Shown: one piece after another, positions 1 through 7,898 of the stretch
How positions within the stretch are numbered: the first letter of the stretch is position 1
Layout: every line of letters begins with the position of its first letter
NCBI RefSeq assembly: GCF_052115865.1
Contig: NZ_JBQKME010000003.1
Span: 1 to 64,000, forward strand
From: Fundicoccus_A sp052115865
Lineage (GTDB): Bacteria; Bacillota; Bacilli; Lactobacillales; Aerococcaceae
DNA length: 64,000 bases
Direction: 5' to 3'
Notes under the pieces: generated by a model
The model's input: only the letters and a program-made list of their open reading frames with translations
Told to the model about the DNA's origin: nothing
The model's database searches: none
Made by a program: the position numbers and the translations under genes

Positions 1-61
1 TATAGTTTTGTCTGGTAACTTAATTATAGTAGAATTCACTGGCTTTTTCATTTTAAACAAT
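1..61. other. window edge, no feature seen
   Basis: AT-rich flank downstream of sodC. I see no reading frame or structure I can support here. It probably belongs to the spacer before the next gene outside the window. Confidence 0.3.
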
Positions 62-96
62 AAAAAAGATGTCAGTGAGATTTACTCACCAACATC
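62..96 (-). terminator. intrinsic terminator of sodC
   Basis: On the minus strand GATGTTGGTGAG pairs with CTCACTGACATC across a 5-nt loop, with two internal mismatches, and is followed by TTTTTT. It lies about 40 nt beyond the sodC stop, so it should end that transcript. Confidence 0.75.
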
Positions 97-133
97 AAAA
101 ATTGGAGAACCAGTATTTTTATTTAATAAATAT

Positions 134-898
134 CTATTCTGCAGATTCTTCAGATGATTCTTCTGTAGATTCTTCTACTGAACTTTCTTCGTCTGTAGAT
201 ACTTGAGTGCTTTCACTTGAATCATCTACATAAAATTCACTATCTTCTAACGGCGCAAAGATAACGGCTGCAAGCATTCTATCACCAGCATCTCCAGTAG
301 GTTGTGTTTCATAATCGTCAGCTTCGGTATGAACAATCAAAGTCGTTCCGTCTGTATTGTTTAGTGTATTTTCACCTTCAGGATCTAATGTAACGTCTGG
401 AATTTCAATGGTTTCCTCAACTTTTCCATCTTCACCAACTACTAGATTAGGTAGATCACCAGCATGTGGACCTGTTTCACTTTCATTTCCATGTTCAACA
501 TCGGTTGGATTAAAGTGAGAGCCAGCATCTTCAAATGTTGGTGCAGTCGCTAAACCAACTTCATGAATATGCATACCATATTCACCTGCTTCTAATCCTT
601 CTAATTTTAATTCTAAAGTAACTTTACCATCTTTATCTTCTCTAAATGTTGCTGTTCCCATTACTTCTTCTTCATTATTAATCACATCAACAACTACTTC
701 AAAAGCATATTCTTCTTCTTCAGGAGTTGATTCCTCATTGGATGTTTCTTCACTTGTCACTTCTTCACTTGATACTTCTTGGCTAGTAGATTCTTCGCTA
801 GCATCTTCATCTTGGGCTAAAATTGCTGAAGAGTAGGGAATAAAACTACCCAGTAGTAGACCTGCACTTGCAATTGATAATAATTTTTTTAATGACAT
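134..898 (-). CDS. sodC: secreted Cu/Zn superoxide dismutase
   Basis: 254 aa. Family role: converts superoxide to oxygen and peroxide outside the cytoplasm. An N-terminal signal peptide (about residues 1-28, ending near AIL-AQ) has no lipobox Cys, so a soluble secreted protein is expected. The SOD domain spans about residues 64-218 and keeps all metal-ligand motifs: HIHE, GSHFNP, EHG, PHAGDLPN and VHTEADDY, plus the Arg in GDAGDRM. The protein contains no cysteine, so the usual SodC disulfide is absent. The domain is flanked on both sides by acidic Ser/Glu/Thr-rich tails (about 35 and 30 residues) with no LPXTG anchor. Start: ATG with AAAGGAG upstream. It is a single-gene unit with its own terminator. 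Confidence 0.9.
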   Translation of the reverse strand: MSLKKLLSIASAGLLLGSFIPYSSAILAQDEDASEESTSQEVSSEEVTSEETSNEESTPEEEEYAFEVVVDVINNEEEVMGTATFREDKDGKVTLELKLEGLEAGEYGMHIHEVGLATAPTFEDAGSHFNPTDVEHGNESETGPHAGDLPNLVVGEDGKVEETIEIPDVTLDPEGENTLNNTDGTTLIVHTEADDYETQPTGDAGDRMLAAVIFAPLEDSEFYVDDSSESTQVSTDEESSVEESTEESSEESAE

Positions 899-934
899 AA
901 AACATTCACTCCTTTAGTTTTATAACTATACCTT

Positions 935-962
935 AGCATAATAAATTTGAGAAGTCTTGCAA
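935..962 (-). promoter_or_regulatory. possible sodC promoter
   Basis: On the minus strand TTGCAA (957-962) and TATGCT (935-940) are spaced by 16 nt, upstream of the AAAGGAG ribosome binding site. The match is moderate and the region is AT-rich. Confidence 0.4.
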
Positions 963-1116
963 AACGATTGTAAATTATTAGTTAAATTAAATTATATTTT
1001 CTTAATAAATTATAAAGATATTTATTATATTTAAGAGCAACTGATATGTTGATTGCATTATTTTAAAAACTACTCAAAGTAATATAGCTATTTAACGGCT
1101 GTAAAAGCAATCTGAT

Positions 1117-1145
1117 TTGCTTAAGTTGGATATTCATGTTAAAAT
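1117..1145 (+). promoter_or_regulatory. rimP-nusA operon promoter (extended -10)
   Basis: TTGCTT (1117-1122), a 17-nt spacer and TAAAAT (1140-1145), with TG one base before the -10. The start would be near 1152, giving a leader of about 100 nt that contains the terminator at 1169-1194. Confidence 0.65.
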
Positions 1146-1168
1146 ATAAACAGTATATTGGTGAGGGC

Positions 1169-1194
1169 AGTGAGCGGCAACGCTCGCTTTTTTT
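1169..1194 (+). terminator. leader terminator/attenuator before rimP
   Basis: GTGAGCG pairs with CGCTCGC (one G-U) around a GCAA tetraloop, closed by an A-T pair and followed by seven T. It sits between the promoter and rimP, so it must be partly read through. In Bacillus subtilis the nusA operon leader carries a NusA-dependent terminator that autoregulates nusA; the same logic is inferred here. Confidence 0.75.
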
Positions 1195-1253
1195 CATGCT
1201 TTATAACTAAATGTAGTAGCAAACTAAGGTGAAAATCTATAAAGAGGTGAATA

Positions 1254-1730
1254 ATGAGTTCTATAGTAGAAAAAGTTCGTCCAATCATTGAACCAATTGT
1301 TGAACAGTTTGATTGCTATCTAGTGGACATAGAATATGTGAAGGAAGGTCCTTCTTGGTTTTTAAGAATATTTGCAGATAAAGAAGATGGCGGGATTGAT
1401 TTAGACGATTGTGCATTAATAAGTGAAGCAGTAAGTAGTCAATTGGATGCTATTCAACCTGATCCTTTTCCTGCTGCCTATTATTTAGAAGTTTCTTCTC
1501 CTGGAGCTGAGCGTCCATTGAAAAATGAACAAGCAATTATTGATGTCATTGGTGAATATGTACATTTTGATTACTATGTTCCGCAATATGGAGAAAAAAG
1601 TCATGAAGGAACACTTATTGAAGTGCATGACGACAATTATATAATTGAAACAAGAATAAAGTCGGCTATTAAGCAATTGGAAATTCCTAAAACAGCAGTC
1701 TCTAAAGCGAGATTAGCAATCAAGTTTTAA
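1254..1730 (+). CDS. rimP: ribosome maturation factor RimP
   Basis: 158 aa. Family role: needed for maturation of the 30S subunit. The N-terminal alpha/beta domain is followed by the typical YYLEVSSPGAERPL segment (about residues 75-92) and a small C-terminal beta-barrel domain ending in AISKARLAIKF-like sequence. Length matches the family. The start is an ATG eight bases after AAAGAGGTG. It is the first gene of the rimP-nusA-rnpM-rplGA-infB-rbfA operon, 20 nt before nusA, and lies behind the leader terminator. Confidence 0.95.
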   Translation: MSSIVEKVRPIIEPIVEQFDCYLVDIEYVKEGPSWFLRIFADKEDGGIDLDDCALISEAVSSQLDAIQPDPFPAAYYLEVSSPGAERPLKNEQAIIDVIGEYVHFDYYVPQYGEKSHEGTLIEVHDDNYIIETRIKSAIKQLEIPKTAVSKARLAIKF

Positions 1731-1750
1731 TTAACATTTGAGGTGATAAA

Positions 1751-3160
1751 ATGAGTACAGAACTTGTAAAAGCCATGCAAGTACTTGAAGAAGAAAAAGG
1801 TATTTCAAGAGAAGTTATTAAAAGTGCTCTAGAAGATGCTTTGGAGTTAGCTTATAAAAGAAACTATAACCAAGCACAAAATGTAGAAGTAAATTTCAAT
1901 AAAGAAAATGGAGAAATTAAAGTTTATTCTGTTCGGGAAGTTGTTGAGACAAATTACGACAGTATGTTAGAAATTTGTTTAGAAGATGCTTTAAAAATTA
2001 GCCCTTACTATGAAATAGGGGATAAGATTAAATTTGAAGTAACTCCAAAAGATTTTGGACGTATAGCTACGCAAACAGCTAAACACGTTATTATGCAACG
2101 CATTCGTGAAGCTGAAAGAGAAATCATTTATGAAGAATATAACCAATATCAAGATGAAATTTTAACAGGAATTGTAGAGCGACAAGATCACCGTTTTCTA
2201 TATGTAAACTTGGGAAGAGTTGAGGCTGTAATGCCCGTAAGTGAACAAATCCCTACTGAAAAATATAAAATGGATGATCGTATTAAGGTATATGTAAGTA
2301 AAGTTGATAAAACCAGTAAAGGTGCTCAAGTCATTGTTACCCGTTCACAACCTGAGTTTTTAAGACGACTCTTTGAGCAAGAAGTTCCGGAAATTTACGA
2401 AGGTATCGTAGAAATTGTCAATATTGCACGTGAAGCGGGAGACCGTTCTAAAGTTGCAGTGCGTTCACGTGATAAAAACGTTGATCCAGTGGGAACTTGT
2501 ATTGGACCTGGTGGCCAACGTGTTCAATCCATTGTACGTGAGTTAAATGGTGAGAATATGGATATTATCGAATGGAGCGAGGATCCTGTTGAATTTATCA
2601 AAAATGCAATGAGTCCTGCTGATGTTGAACAAATTATTTTTGATGAAGCCAACCATTCTTGTATTGTTGTTGTCCCTGACCACCAATTATCTTTAGCAAT
2701 TGGTAAAAAAGGACAAAATGCACGTTTAGCAGCTCGTTTAACATCGTATAAAATCGATATTAAATCAGTATCATCTTATGCCGATTATGTTGCTGAACAA
2801 GAAGCGGCTGAAATTGAACAGATTGAAGTAGATGCTATACAGAATGAAGAATTAGAAGATTTAGCCGTAACAGATGAAGTTGTTAATCTTGATGAAGAGA
2901 CAGTAGCAGCTGATTTTGATGTAAAGTCTGAAGATTTATATGCTGATGTCGATTATTCATTAGCTAATGATTCAGATGATTTTTATCACACAGGTGATGT
3001 TGAAGATTTGCGTATCGAGCAAGAAATCAACGAACAAGAATATACACCTGAAGCAGTTGAAGATGCGATTGAATCAGTTGAAATCGATCGCGAACAAGAT
3101 TATGATGAACTTGTGGAAGAAGTAGAATATGAAGATTTTCTAGAAGATGAAGAAGTCTAA
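1751..3160 (+). CDS. nusA: transcription termination/antitermination factor NusA
   Basis: 469 aa. Binds RNA polymerase and nascent RNA and modulates pausing and termination. Seen in order: N-terminal polymerase-binding domain (about 1-125), S1 domain (about 135-200), KH1 with IGPGGQRVQ (about 251-259) and KH2 with AIGKKGQNARLA (about 316-327). Residues from about 350 to the end form a roughly 120-residue, strongly acidic, low-complexity tail rich in Asp/Glu/Val. Many Firmicutes NusA proteins stop near 370-400 residues, so the tail is long. AGGTGAT precedes the ATG. If the upstream leader works as in B. subtilis, NusA controls its own operon. Confidence 0.97.
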   Translation: MSTELVKAMQVLEEEKGISREVIKSALEDALELAYKRNYNQAQNVEVNFNKENGEIKVYSVREVVETNYDSMLEICLEDALKISPYYEIGDKIKFEVTPKDFGRIATQTAKHVIMQRIREAEREIIYEEYNQYQDEILTGIVERQDHRFLYVNLGRVEAVMPVSEQIPTEKYKMDDRIKVYVSKVDKTSKGAQVIVTRSQPEFLRRLFEQEVPEIYEGIVEIVNIAREAGDRSKVAVRSRDKNVDPVGTCIGPGGQRVQSIVRELNGENMDIIEWSEDPVEFIKNAMSPADVEQIIFDEANHSCIVVVPDHQLSLAIGKKGQNARLAARLTSYKIDIKSVSSYADYVAEQEAAEIEQIEVDAIQNEELEDLAVTDEVVNLDEETVAADFDVKSEDLYADVDYSLANDSDDFYHTGDVEDLRIEQEINEQEYTPEAVEDAIESVEIDREQDYDELVEEVEYEDFLEDEEV

Positions 3161-3184
3161 TATTTAAAAGTAGGAGGTCAACGA

Positions 3185-3481
3185 ATGAAAACAAAGCAAA
3201 CACGTAAAGTTCCAATGCGCAAATGTGTTGTGTCACAACAAATGTTCCCTAAAAAGGAACTTGTTAGAATCGTTAAAAATAAAGAAAATGAAATCTTTAT
3301 TGATCCTACAGGCAGACAAAATGGCCGTGGTGCTTATATCGGACTCGAACCTGAGTTAGCTAAAGAAGCAAAAAACAAACGGACATTCGACAAGGCATTT
3401 GAAATGAAAGTATCAGATGAATTTTATGACGAATTGTATAACTACATTGTGCACCAGAAAGCGCGCAAAGAACTACTATGA
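3185..3481 (+). CDS. rnpM: RNase P modulator RnpM (YlxR, DUF448)
   Basis: 98 aa. The YlxR family protein of B. subtilis binds RNase P RNA and modulates its activity. Family marks seen are the N-terminal PMRKCVVS segment, the KKELVRIV helix and the NGRGAYI motif (about residues 46-52). A strong GTAGGAGG site precedes the ATG. The stop overlaps the start of the next gene by 4 nt (ATGA), which indicates translational coupling with the L7Ae-family gene. Confidence 0.9.
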   Translation: MKTKQTRKVPMRKCVVSQQMFPKKELVRIVKNKENEIFIDPTGRQNGRGAYIGLEPELAKEAKNKRTFDKAFEMKVSDEFYDELYNYIVHQKARKELL

Positions 3482-3783
3482 GCAATAGACAAAAACAATT
3501 GAATTTATTAGGACTTGCTACTAGAGCTCGGAACTTAATTTCTGGTGATGAATTAGTTACGAAGGCTATCAAGCAAAAAAAAGTCTACTTGGTCATTTGT
3601 GCAAATGATGCAAGTACATCCACACTTGAAAGGTATCATGAACTTTGTCAAAAGCATCAAGTTAGCTTAAATACTTCTTTTAGTCGAATGGAAATCAGTC
3701 AAGCAATTGGTAAGTCACGTTCCATTTGTGCTATCAGTAACCAAGGGATGGCTAATAAATTTCATGAATATATTATAGAATGA
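3478..3783 (+). CDS. rplGA: L7Ae-family ribosomal/RNA-binding protein YlxQ
   Basis: 101 aa. A member of the L7Ae/L30e family that recognises kink-turn RNA; the Bacillus orthologue is YlxQ/RplGA. Visible family features are the N-terminal LLGLATRARNLISGDELVTKAI helix-strand region and the KVYLVICANDAS strand (about residues 33-44). It is encoded between rnpM and infB, the standard position. Its start overlaps the rnpM stop. The role in the ribosome or in RNA binding is known only at family level. Confidence 0.88.
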   Translation: MSNRQKQLNLLGLATRARNLISGDELVTKAIKQKKVYLVICANDASTSTLERYHELCQKHQVSLNTSFSRMEISQAIGKSRSICAISNQGMANKFHEYIIE

Positions 3784-3841
3784 TCATCACCATACATTAA
3801 AATGAACCTATTTTTCTCTAGGTATAAAGAAAGGTGATATT

Positions 3842-6085
3842 ATGACAGCTATTCGTGTATATGAATTTGCAAAAAACCATAATATGAGCAGCAAAGCAAT
3901 TTTAAATTTTGCTTCTAAAAATGGCATTAACTTTAATAGTCACATGTCGTCTATGACAGATGAACAACAAAATCAATTAAATCAATTATTAAGTAAGCGA
4001 CAAGTCGTTGCTTCAGACGATAGTGTTGAGAATGAATCAGATTCAAAACAATCAAGAAAAAAATCTGATTCTAATAAAGATTCACATAAAAAACAAATAC
4101 AAAATCGTTCAAAAAATAATGTAACAGAGGATGAAAACGAAACGAATACAACAACAAATAAACCTAAAAAAGCAGTAAATGCTCAAAAAAATAATGCTGT
4201 AGAGAATCAATCAAATAACCAAGAACGTCAAAATCGTTCTAGTCGACGTCGCGGGAGAAATAATCGCAATAGAGGCAACAACAAAAAACAAGTTGCTTCA
4301 AAAGGAATTACTGCAAGAAAACATAAAGATTTACCTGAGAAATTAGTTTATACAGAAGGTATGAACATTCAGGAGATTTCTAAAGTTTTCCACCGAGATG
4401 CTTCTGAAATAATTAAAAAACTTCTGATGTCAGGTATTATGGCTAATCAAAATCAAGCCTTATCTAAGGAAGTCATCGAACTAATTGCCTTAGAGTATGG
4501 AGTTGAGCCGGAAGAAAAAGTGGTTGTAGATAAAGCGGACTTAGAAATTTATTTCGGAGAAAATGAAGATGAAGAGTTATTAACATCACGCCCACCAGTC
4601 GTTACAATTATGGGACACGTTGACCATGGTAAAACAACATTGCTAGACCAGTTACGAAATACACGTGTAACAGAAGGTGAAGCAGGGGGTATTACACAAC
4701 ATATTGGTGCTTATCAAGTTGAGATTGATGGCAAGCCAATAACATTTTTAGATACACCAGGACACGAGGCATTTACAACAATGCGTGCACGTGGAGCGGA
4801 CGTTACCGACATTACTATTATTGTTGTCGCTGCTAATGATGGAGTAATGCCACAAACGGTTGAGGCAATCAATCATGCCAAAGCAGCTAATGTACCAATA
4901 ATTGTTGCGATTAATAAAGTCGACTTACCTGAAGCCAACCCTGACCGTGTTATGCAAGAACTATCTGAGCATGGTTTAATTCCAGAAGCTTGGGGCGGAG
5001 ATACCATTTTTGTTCAAATTTCTGCGAAATTCAATCAAAATATTGACGAATTACTAGAAATGGTCTTGTTAGTTGCAGAAGTGGAAGAGTTAACGGCTAA
5101 TTCAAATCGTTTAGCAGTAGGATCAGTAATTGAAGCCCGTTTAGATAAAGCTCAAGGGGCAACTGCTACACTATTGGTTCAGCAAGGTACACTACGTATT
5201 GGAGACCCTATTGTTGTTGGAAATAGCTATGGTAAAGTTAGAACGATGCTAAATGATAGCGGTAGACGTATTCGTTCTGCAGGACCTGCAACCCCTGTAG
5301 AAATTACAGGATTGAATGATGCGCCTCAAGCTGGTGATTTATTTGCTGTATTCGAAGATGAAAAATCAGCTCGTTTAGCCGGTATTGAAAGAGCACAGCG
5401 TGCGCAATTACAACAAAGAGATTCTACGAAGAAAATAACTTTAGATAATTTATTTGAAAGTTTAAGTGAAGGTGAACTTAAATCAGTCAATGTGATTATC
5501 AAAGGGGATGTTCAAGGATCTGTTGAAGCTTTATCTGCTAGTTTGCAAAAAATCGAAGTGTCAGGTGTTCGTGTTAATATCATTCATCAAGCAGTTGGTG
5601 CTATTAATGAAAGTGATATTACATTAGCTGCAGCTTCTGGAGCAATCGTCATCGGATTTAACGTTCGTCCTACACCACAAGCTAGAACTCAAGCGTCTGA
5701 AGAAGAAATTGATATTCGTCAATACAGAGTTATTTATGATGCTATTGATGAGATTGAAACAGCGATGAAGGGTATGTTAGATCCAGAATTTGTAGAAGAG
5801 ATTCAAGGTCAAGTTGTGGTTAGAGAGACTTATACTGTTTCTAAAGTAGGAACCATTGCAGGTTCGTATGTTTTAGATGGCTATATTGCAAGAAATAGTA
5901 AAGTACGTGTTATCCGCGATAATATCGTACGTTATGAAGGTGAAATTGCCAGCTTAAAACGATTCAAAGATGATGCACGTGAAGTAAGAAAAGGCTTTGA
6001 GTGTGGGATTATGATTGAAAATTATAATGATATCGCTGTTGATGACATTATTGAAGCTTTCCACATGGTCGAAGTTAAACGTTAA
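3842..6085 (+). CDS. infB: translation initiation factor IF-2
   Basis: 747 aa. GTPase that places initiator fMet-tRNA on the 30S subunit. Seen: an N-terminal IF2N module (about 1-50), a polar linker rich in Lys/Asn/Gln with an Arg-rich patch (about 130-150), a second IF2N module (about 165-220), the G domain with GHVDHGKT (about 258-265), DTPGHEAF and NKVD, then the beta-barrel and C-terminal fMet-tRNA-binding domains ending in the IIEAFHMVEVKR segment. GAAAGGTGAT precedes the ATG. The 58-nt gap after rplGA contains only a weak 5-bp hairpin. Confidence 0.97.
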   Translation: MTAIRVYEFAKNHNMSSKAILNFASKNGINFNSHMSSMTDEQQNQLNQLLSKRQVVASDDSVENESDSKQSRKKSDSNKDSHKKQIQNRSKNNVTEDENETNTTTNKPKKAVNAQKNNAVENQSNNQERQNRSSRRRGRNNRNRGNNKKQVASKGITARKHKDLPEKLVYTEGMNIQEISKVFHRDASEIIKKLLMSGIMANQNQALSKEVIELIALEYGVEPEEKVVVDKADLEIYFGENEDEELLTSRPPVVTIMGHVDHGKTTLLDQLRNTRVTEGEAGGITQHIGAYQVEIDGKPITFLDTPGHEAFTTMRARGADVTDITIIVVAANDGVMPQTVEAINHAKAANVPIIVAINKVDLPEANPDRVMQELSEHGLIPEAWGGDTIFVQISAKFNQNIDELLEMVLLVAEVEELTANSNRLAVGSVIEARLDKAQGATATLLVQQGTLRIGDPIVVGNSYGKVRTMLNDSGRRIRSAGPATPVEITGLNDAPQAGDLFAVFEDEKSARLAGIERAQRAQLQQRDSTKKITLDNLFESLSEGELKSVNVIIKGDVQGSVEALSASLQKIEVSGVRVNIIHQAVGAINESDITLAAASGAIVIGFNVRPTPQARTQASEEEIDIRQYRVIYDAIDEIETAMKGMLDPEFVEEIQGQVVVRETYTVSKVGTIAGSYVLDGYIARNSKVRVIRDNIVRYEGEIASLKRFKDDAREVRKGFECGIMIENYNDIAVDDIIEAFHMVEVKR

Positions 6086-6111
6086 GAATAATTATTTAAA
6101 GGAGCATTCTT

Positions 6112-6492
6112 ATGGCTAAATATCGCGTTGGTCGAGTTAGACAAGAAATTCTTCGAGAAGTAAATAATATTCTCATGCGTGATGTAAAAGATCCTCGTAT
6201 TGAAGGTATTACAATTACTGATGTTGAATTAACAGGAGATTTACAACAAGCTACTATTTTTTATAGTTCACTTGATGATAAGGCTGGAGCACGCCAAAAA
6301 ATTGAAGCCGGCTTTAATGCTGTTACAGGGAAAGTTAGAAGTGAGTTAGGCAAACGTCTGACTTTGTATAAAACTCCTGAAATAAAATTTGAACGCGATC
6401 GTTCATTTGATTATGGTGCGCATATCGATTCATTATTGAATCAAATTAAACAATCATCTGATGATGAAGATGAAATGTTAGACGAAGAATAA
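6112..6492 (+). CDS. rbfA: 30S ribosome-binding factor RbfA
   Basis: 126 aa. Cold-shock associated 30S maturation factor acting on 16S rRNA 5' end processing. The family pattern is clear: YRVGRVRQEILREVNNIL at the N-terminus, KDPRIEGITITDVELTGDLQQATIFYS and the C-terminal PEIKFERDRSFDYGAHIDSLL. A short acidic tail follows. AAAGGAGC precedes the ATG. It is the last gene of the nusA operon, followed by a strong terminator. In Bacillus truB comes next, but here it is about 1.4 kb away. Confidence 0.95.
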   Translation: MAKYRVGRVRQEILREVNNILMRDVKDPRIEGITITDVELTGDLQQATIFYSSLDDKAGARQKIEAGFNAVTGKVRSELGKRLTLYKTPEIKFERDRSFDYGAHIDSLLNQIKQSSDDEDEMLDEE

Positions 6493-6546
6493 AAAACATC
6501 CCGAATTTTTAGTTATAGCAATACGACTAAAAATTCGGGATTTTTT
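6491..6546 (+). terminator. terminator of the nusA-infB operon
   Basis: A 16-bp perfect stem (6498-6513 with 6526-6541) and a 12-nt loop, followed by a T-run and preceded by an A-run that begins at the rbfA stop codon. It could work in both directions but only the plus strand has a gene to end. Confidence 0.92.
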
Positions 6547-6572
6547 AAAATAATAATTTAAGGAGTTATATA

Positions 6573-7019
6573 ATGGTTGAAATTCGTAAAACTCAATCAG
6601 CAAAGGATAGTTTAGAACGTATTGATGCTCTAATTGATGCACATACCCTTGAAAAATTTCCTCATTTTAACAAGGAAGACTTAACTTCCCAACAGATGGC
6701 AGTTGAATTATGGGAAGCAGATGTTTTTTTAGGTGGTGTTGCTTTTACCAGACAGTTTGATACGATCCACGTGAATGCTTTGGCGGTAGCAGATGGCTAT
6801 CGAGAACAAAATTTTGGTTCTTTATTGATGGTGGAATTGGAGAAATATGTTAAGGAAATGGATGTTCATACCATATCTTTATCAACTTTAAATTATCAGG
6901 CTTTAGGTTTTTATCAAAAATTAGATTATCAATTAGCTGGTCAAATTCCAGATTATCCAACTCATGGAATGATTAAGTATTTCCTCTACAAAAAGTTAAA
7001 TAAATCAACTCACACATAG
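6573..7019 (+). CDS. GNAT-family N-acetyltransferase
   Basis: 148 aa. Expected to transfer an acetyl group from acetyl-CoA to an amine; the substrate cannot be told. The core fold is visible: a beta-4 strand IHVNALAVADGYREQNFGSLL that holds a degenerate acetyl-CoA loop (expected pattern R/Q-x-x-G-x-G/A, here REQNFG), then the LSTLNYQALGFYQKLDYQLAG segment typical of the C-terminal half. AAGGAG precedes the ATG. The gene is flanked by terminators on both sides, so it is likely a single transcription unit placed between rbfA and truB. Confidence 0.85.
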   Translation: MVEIRKTQSAKDSLERIDALIDAHTLEKFPHFNKEDLTSQQMAVELWEADVFLGGVAFTRQFDTIHVNALAVADGYREQNFGSLLMVELEKYVKEMDVHTISLSTLNYQALGFYQKLDYQLAGQIPDYPTHGMIKYFLYKKLNKSTHT

Positions 7020-7043
7020 TCATTAGTTGCTATGTGTTTTTTT
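7012..7043 (+). terminator. terminator of the acetyltransferase gene
   Basis: ACACATAG pairs with CTATGTGT around a 10-nt loop, followed by a run of seven T. The left arm includes the stop codon. It also overlaps the end of the converging membrane-protein gene. Confidence 0.8.
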
Positions 7044-7719
7044 ATGGCATTATCCAATTGCCAACAACATCTTCACTACCTTGATACAAGGCTGTACGAG
7101 CTTCTTCTTGTGACAATTCTTTGTCTTCTAAGCTTTTTGGGACAAGATATCTGACATAAAAAATACGTGATTCTTCTGCAAAGCCTAAATCTGCCATTTG
7201 ATGATTACTCAGTTTATAATGGACACCTTCGCGGTAAGTCTTATCATCTTGTGTAAATTCTACATTTTTAATGGATGTATAATAAGATTTACCATTAACT
7301 TCGAAATAATAGTAATTTCCATACTTTCCCAAATATTCAATTTCATCCAAAATTGTTTCTGAATTATATAATCCAAGATTTTCGAAGGAATTTGGAAGAT
7401 AACCAAGACGATAAAATTGTTTTTCTGAAACAGAATAGGGAAGTGGATCGCTGAAAGCATTTCTTGTATAAGAACGAGTAAGAGGGTTAACATATTGCAA
7501 TTTATCAATTGTTTCAGCATGTACTTGATAATTTGAATAAGTCCAAAAACCACTAATCATAATAATTAAGGCTGATAAACCAACAATCACTTTGCCAATT
7601 GTTCTACCAAAATGAAATATTGTTGAGACCAAGAGAACTGCCGCTATCACTGCAATGATGACTGCAATCCACATATCTTGATAATAAAATTGTTCCATTG
7701 CTATCCATTGTTCATACAT
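7042..7719 (-). CDS. membrane protein of unknown function (DUF4811-like)
   Basis: 225 aa. Two hydrophobic segments near the N-terminus (about residues 16-34 and 40-60) are followed by a roughly 165-residue soluble part, probably outside the cell. I recognise no catalytic motif. Size and layout resemble the DUF4811 proteins of lactobacilli, but that assignment is a guess. AAGGAG precedes the ATG on the minus strand. It stands alone on its strand, converging on the acetyltransferase gene with overlapping 3' ends and diverging from truB. Confidence 0.7.
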   Translation of the reverse strand: MYEQWIAMEQFYYQDMWIAVIIAVIAAVLLVSTIFHFGRTIGKVIVGLSALIIMISGFWTYSNYQVHAETIDKLQYVNPLTRSYTRNAFSDPLPYSVSEKQFYRLGYLPNSFENLGLYNSETILDEIEYLGKYGNYYYFEVNGKSYYTSIKNVEFTQDDKTYREGVHYKLSNHQMADLGFAEESRIFYVRYLVPKSLEDKELSQEEARTALYQGSEDVVGNWIMP

Positions 7720-7765
7720 TTAATGTAGACTCCTTCAAAATATTCTAACAAAATACTTAATGCAA

Positions 7766-7774
7766 ATTATAACA
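7766..7774 (-). promoter_or_regulatory. promoter of the DUF4811-like gene (extended -10)
   Basis: On the minus strand TGT-TATAAT forms an extended -10 element about 47 nt before the ATG. No convincing -35 is seen at 17 nt, which is acceptable for an extended -10. Confidence 0.55.
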
Positions 7775-7833
7775 TAAACTTAATGTTGTAATGTAGTATT
7801 GTAGATATTTATTTGAAAAATATCGAAAGGATT

Positions 7834-7863
7834 TTGTATAAGGCGTTTTTCATCTGTTATAAT
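7834..7863 (+). promoter_or_regulatory. truB promoter (extended -10)
   Basis: TTGTAT (7834-7839), an 18-nt spacer and TATAAT (7858-7863) with TG one base upstream. Transcription should begin near 7870-7872, which is where the longest truB reading frame starts. This rules that ATG out as the real start. Confidence 0.75.
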
Positions 7864-7898
7864 GAGATATAATGTTTTTAATGAAAGAGGCGTTGAGT

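Larger units (their letters stand above)
899..1253. other. intergenic region sodC/rimP (355 bp)
   Basis: It holds the putative sodC promoter at the left and the rimP-nusA promoter and leader terminator at the right. The middle part (about 963-1110) is AT-rich and shows no reading frame or clear structure. Confidence 0.6.

Noticed and set aside
3784..3841. Hairpin ACCTA...TAGGT between rplGA and infB
   Set aside because: Only 5 bp with no following T-run; likely chance.
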